A stretch of 9,789 nt of DNA from an uncultured Planctomycetales bacterium (GTDB taxonomy: Bacteria > Planctomycetota > Planctomycetia > Isosphaerales > Isosphaeraceae). The position numbers and the translations under genes were made by a program. Below the pieces are notes generated by a model. The model was not told the DNA's origin, made no database searches, and was given only the letters and a program-made list of their open reading frames with translations. The DNA lies in NCBI GenBank assembly GCA_937907525.1, contig CALCIB010000089.1:1-9789 (forward strand), given 5' to 3'. Every line of letters begins with the position of its first letter. Within the stretch, counting starts at the first letter, position 1. Shown here one piece after another: positions 7,562 to 9,789 of the stretch.

Positions 7562-8107
7562 TTATTCAGTACGATTTGCCTCGTCGGACTTGCCCGAGTC
7601 CCACGCTATGGGAGGAGCCGGCGGCTGCTCCATATGTCGCGTGCTTCGCAATTCGGCCTCCAACTCCTGGGTGTCGGCGGCGAGTTGTTCGAGCACCCGC
7701 TCGCGGGCCTCGTCGTCCTTCCGCTTGTACGCCATCAGATCGTCAAACCGCACCTTCCGGTAGCGACCGACGGCTCGGAAGGGGATCGCGCCTTCGTCGA
7801 GCAACTTGACGACGTAAGGCCGGGAGACGCACAGCAGATCGGCCGCCTGCTGGGTGGAGAGTTCCGCGCTGGTCGGGACCAGCGCGACGGCGTTGCCACG
7901 GGACATCTCCGTCAGGATGCGCGCGAGCAGACGCAGGGCGGACGCCGGCAGGACCACCGGCTCCTCCTGATCTTCGAAGCGAATTCGGGCCTCGGCTTGA
8001 CCGCCGAGTTTGCGCGCGGCCAAAAGGCGACTCGACTCCCGCGCCAGGCGCGAATCGGCCTCGCTCGGCGCGATCGTCTCGAAAAAGTCGGGAATCAGCG
8101 TGGACAT
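7562..8107 (-). CDS. Helix-turn-helix antitoxin, VapB50-like (excisionase-type DNA-binding domain)
   Basis: 181-residue DNA-binding protein, the likely antitoxin for the PIN toxin encoded downstream. Residues about 83-130 form a MerR/excisionase-type winged helix: LSTQQAADLLCVSRPYVVKL, EGAIPFRAVGRYRKVRFDDL, then AYKRK. This matches antitoxins that pair with VapC50-type PIN proteins; such proteins bind their own promoter and neutralise the toxin through the C-terminus. The N-terminal part (1-80) is a helical region of unknown role. A charged helix (130-155) leads into a tail of about 30 residues (RSTRHMEQPPAPPIAWDSGK onward) that looks disordered and is absent from the duplicated fragment. The ATG is supported by GAGGAG (8116-8121) with an 8-nt spacer, and a promoter lies just upstream. 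The toxin gene is 303 bp away instead of adjacent. Confidence 0.85.
   Translation of the reverse strand: MSTLIPDFFETIAPSEADSRLARESSRLLAARKLGGQAEARIRFEDQEEPVVLPASALRLLARILTEMSRGNAVALVPTSAELSTQQAADLLCVSRPYVVKLLDEGAIPFRAVGRYRKVRFDDLMAYKRKDDEARERVLEQLAADTQELEAELRSTRHMEQPPAPPIAWDSGKSDEANRTE
7656..7750 (-). repeat. 95-bp direct repeat, copy B, within the antitoxin gene (partner at 6569-6663)
   Basis: This copy encodes antitoxin residues about 120-151, from the end of the DNA-binding domain into the charged helix. It is the parent-like copy because it lies within an intact reading frame. Confidence 0.85.
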
Positions 8108-8142
8108 CGTTCTTACTCCTCAGCGTGGTCTCTCGTCACGGG

Positions 8143-8171
8143 ATCCTAGCACGCCGTCGAATCGGACGCAA
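8143..8171 (-). promoter_or_regulatory. Extended -10 promoter for the antitoxin gene
   Basis: On the minus strand, TTGCGT (8166-8171) and TAGGAT (8143-8148) are 17 nt apart, the ideal spacing. TGC directly before the -10 box provides the extended -10 TGn element. Transcription would start near 8136, giving a leader of about 29 nt before the antitoxin ATG. The boxes themselves are only partial matches to consensus. Confidence 0.5.
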
Positions 8172-8231
8172 TACTCGAAACGCTCGAATCCGGAAGGGGC
8201 GGGCGAGGCCATGTCGTGAACTGAACTCGGT

Positions 8232-9572
8232 TTACTTGCCGATGCAGAAGCGGCTGAAGATGCGGTCGAGGACGTCGTCGGCGACGACGGCGCCGGTGAC
8301 TTCGGCCAGGTCGTCGAGGGCGGCGCGGAGGTCGAAGGCGATCAGTTCGTCGCCGCCGCCGGCGAGCATCGCGGCCGACGCGGCGCGGAGGGAGGCGGCG
8401 GCGCGGAGCAGGGAGTCGCGACACCGCGCCGAGGTGGGAGAGGCGGGCTCGGCCTCGCGGCGTCGCAGGGCGGCGGCGATCGCGCGCTTCAAGGCGTCGA
8501 GCCCCGCGCGGGTCGCGGCGCTGGTGACGATCCAGCGGGCGTCGCCCGACGGGGGCGGGGCGACGTCGGCCTTGGTCCAGACTCGGATCGTCCGATCGTC
8601 GCTCGGGACGTCGACCGGCGGCGCGTCGACGGACGCGCAAGCAAGCAACGCGTCGGCTCGGTCGGCGGCGGCGGCGGCTCGGGATTGGGCCTCGGCCGTG
8701 ACGGCGTCGGCGGCGGATTCGATTCCGGCGGTGTCGATCAGTTCGATGACGAACCCGTCGCAGTCGCAAGGGGCCGAAAGCGTGTCTCGGGTGGTCCCGG
8801 CGATCGTCGATACGATGGCGTGGTCGTCGCCCAGAAGCGCGTTGAACAGGCGGCTCTTGCCGGCGTTGGGGGGGCCCGCCAGAACGACGCGGGGGGCGTC
8901 GGCGGAATGGTCGCGACGGCCGAGGCGGTCGGTCAGGGCGTCCAGGGCGTCGGCCTCGCGCTGGAGTTCCGAGGCCAGCGCGGCGCGGGCGATGGGGTCG
9001 ACGTCGGCCTCGTCGACGAAGTCCAGGCCGGCCTCCAGGTGGGCCAGCAGGTCGAGCAATCGTCCGCGAAGCGCCTCGACGGGCCCGCCGATCCCGCCGG
9101 CGAGTTGTTCCAGGGCCGCGTCGAGTCGTCGGGGGTCGCGGGCGTCGATGACGCCCAGGACGGCCTCGGCGCGGGTCAGGTCGACGCGGCCGGAGAGGAA
9201 GGCGCGGAGGGTGAACTCCCCCGGCCGCGCCGGCCGGGCCCCGTTGGCCAGCAAATGAGCCAGCAGCAAGGCGAGCAGGGGGGGAGAGCCGGGGGCGTGG
9301 ATCTCGGCGAGTTCCTGTCCGGTATACGTCCGGGGCGCGGGCCAAAGCGCGACGTCGGCCGGCAGGGGCGGCCTCAACCCTGGGAGTCGATAGTTCCCCC
9401 GGACGAGGATCGGTCGAGTCGCGGCGTGGTCGACGGGCTCGTCCGGCTCGAACCCGGCCGTCGCGATCCGCCAGGCGCCGGGCCCGGAGACGCGCGCGAT
9501 GCCGCGAAGCCCAGGGCCGTGGGCCGAGGCGGTCGCGGCGATGGCGTCGTCGAGATCGAAGGCCGAGGGCAT
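8232..9572 (-). CDS. mnmE: tRNA modification GTPase MnmE (TrmE)
   Basis: 446 residues, close to the usual 450-460. With MnmG it installs the carboxymethylaminomethyl group on wobble U34 of certain tRNAs. In order: N-terminal tetrahydrofolate-binding domain (1-about 115, with ARVSGPGA and YTGQELAEIH), helical domain entered through RPGEFTLRAFLSGRVDLTRAEAV, then the inserted G domain. The G domain shows G1 GPPNAGKS (233-240), G2 GTTRD (259-263), G3 DTAG (280-283) and G4 TKAD (333-336, where NKxD is usual). The C-terminal FCIGK carries the conserved cysteine (C443). At the position of E. coli E282 in switch II, ungapped alignment gives T292. HGG in the first domain reads APGS. The ATG has GGCGAG 7 nt before it. 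mnmG is not in the window. The antitoxin gene begins 124 bp downstream with its own promoter. Confidence 0.94.
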   Translation of the reverse strand: MPSAFDLDDAIAATASAHGPGLRGIARVSGPGAWRIATAGFEPDEPVDHAATRPILVRGNYRLPGLRPPLPADVALWPAPRTYTGQELAEIHAPGSPPLLALLLAHLLANGARPARPGEFTLRAFLSGRVDLTRAEAVLGVIDARDPRRLDAALEQLAGGIGGPVEALRGRLLDLLAHLEAGLDFVDEADVDPIARAALASELQREADALDALTDRLGRRDHSADAPRVVLAGPPNAGKSRLFNALLGDDHAIVSTIAGTTRDTLSAPCDCDGFVIELIDTAGIESAADAVTAEAQSRAAAAADRADALLACASVDAPPVDVPSDDRTIRVWTKADVAPPPSGDARWIVTSAATRAGLDALKRAIAAALRRREAEPASPTSARCRDSLLRAAASLRAASAAMLAGGGDELIAFDLRAALDDLAEVTGAVVADDVLDRIFSRFCIGK

Positions 9573-9594
9573 CGGGGGACTCGCCGAAGTCGTC

Positions 9595-9615
9595 CCCTCT
9601 CCCGCCGGGAGAGGG
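9595..9615. repeat. Inverted repeat, likely dispersed intergenic element
   Basis: CCCTCTCCC (9595-9603) and GGGAGAGGG (9607-9615) form a perfect 9-bp stem with a 3-nt GCC loop. They are followed by GGCGGGTGAGGG (9629-9640). Such CCCTCTCCC...GGGAGAGGG...GTGAGGG units are familiar as dispersed intergenic repeats in several high-GC genomes. Only this one copy is seen in the window, so repetition cannot be shown here. It lies 22 bp upstream of the mnmE start and could affect its leader mRNA. Confidence 0.5.
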
Positions 9616-9718
9616 TAGCCGCGCCAGCGGCGGGTGAGGGTCGCGGCGATTCGCGGAGAGCGTCGGGGCTGAACGACGCAAATCCGGAGCGTATCCCGAA
9701 AAGCGACGACCCCCGCCC

Positions 9719-9731
9719 GGCCCTTCGGGCC
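9719..9731. repeat. Short G/C hairpin with TTC loop
   Basis: GGCCC and GGGCC flank TTC, giving a 5-bp stem. The following CTCTCCCGCCGGG (9735-9747) echoes the inverted repeat at 9595-9615, so this may be a decayed second unit of the same element. Confidence 0.3.
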
Positions 9732-9789
9732 ACGCTCTCCCGCCGGGCTGACGACCCGACACTTATCGGATCCCGCATGCGACTCTCAC

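Larger units (their letters stand above)
9573..9789. other. Intergenic region upstream of mnmE
   Basis: These 217 bp hold no convincing gene. Several G/C-rich inverted repeats are present, including two listed separately. No good promoter for mnmE was identified, although one must lie here or beyond the window edge. A long arginine-rich reading frame across this region is an out-of-frame artefact of high GC. Confidence 0.5.

Noticed and set aside
8146..9762. 538-residue arginine/proline-rich reading frame on the minus strand
   Set aside because: It overlaps mnmE in another frame and has the low-complexity Arg/Pro/Gly composition expected from out-of-frame reading of high-GC DNA.

Overview
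The window is high-GC bacterial chromosome. Its gene content, its G/C-ending codons and its short G/C-rich inverted repeats between genes suggest a planctomycete of the Isosphaeraceae type. That placement is from general familiarity, not from a search. Nine protein-coding genes are supported with fair confidence, plus one orphan reading frame and one gene fragment. No rRNA, tRNA, CRISPR array, complete insertion sequence or phage module was seen.

Left block (1-5405), all on the minus strand and read right to left: a small MazG-like pyrophosphohydrolase; a 762-residue exported, membrane-anchored protein; an ABC ATPase; a three-part protein with an N-terminal RusA-type Holliday-junction resolvase; and a GNAT acetyltransferase overlapping it by 4 nt. 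The 762-residue protein and the ATPase look like one envelope-associated unit, although no permease lies next to them. The RusA fusion and the acetyltransferase form a translationally coupled pair that may also have its own promoter.

Middle (5406-6547), plus strand: a secreted cupin divergent from the MazG-like gene, a G/C-rich hairpin just after it, then an orphan 145-residue protein of unknown function.

Right block (6556-9572), minus strand: MnmE (tRNA wobble-uridine modification GTPase), then a VapB50-like helix-turn-helix antitoxin and a VapC50-like PIN toxin. The toxin and antitoxin belong to partner families but are separated here by about 300 bp of unusually AT-rich sequence. A 95-bp piece of the antitoxin gene is repeated directly after the toxin stop codon. 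The locus therefore looks rearranged, and the toxin segment is bracketed by direct repeats.

No clearly new system is present. The items most worth a second look are the RusA/AHJR-like/HEPN-like fusion, whose two C-terminal domains seem to have lost catalytic residues; the repeat-flanked toxin; and an MnmE in which the position of the catalytic switch-II glutamate appears to be threonine.
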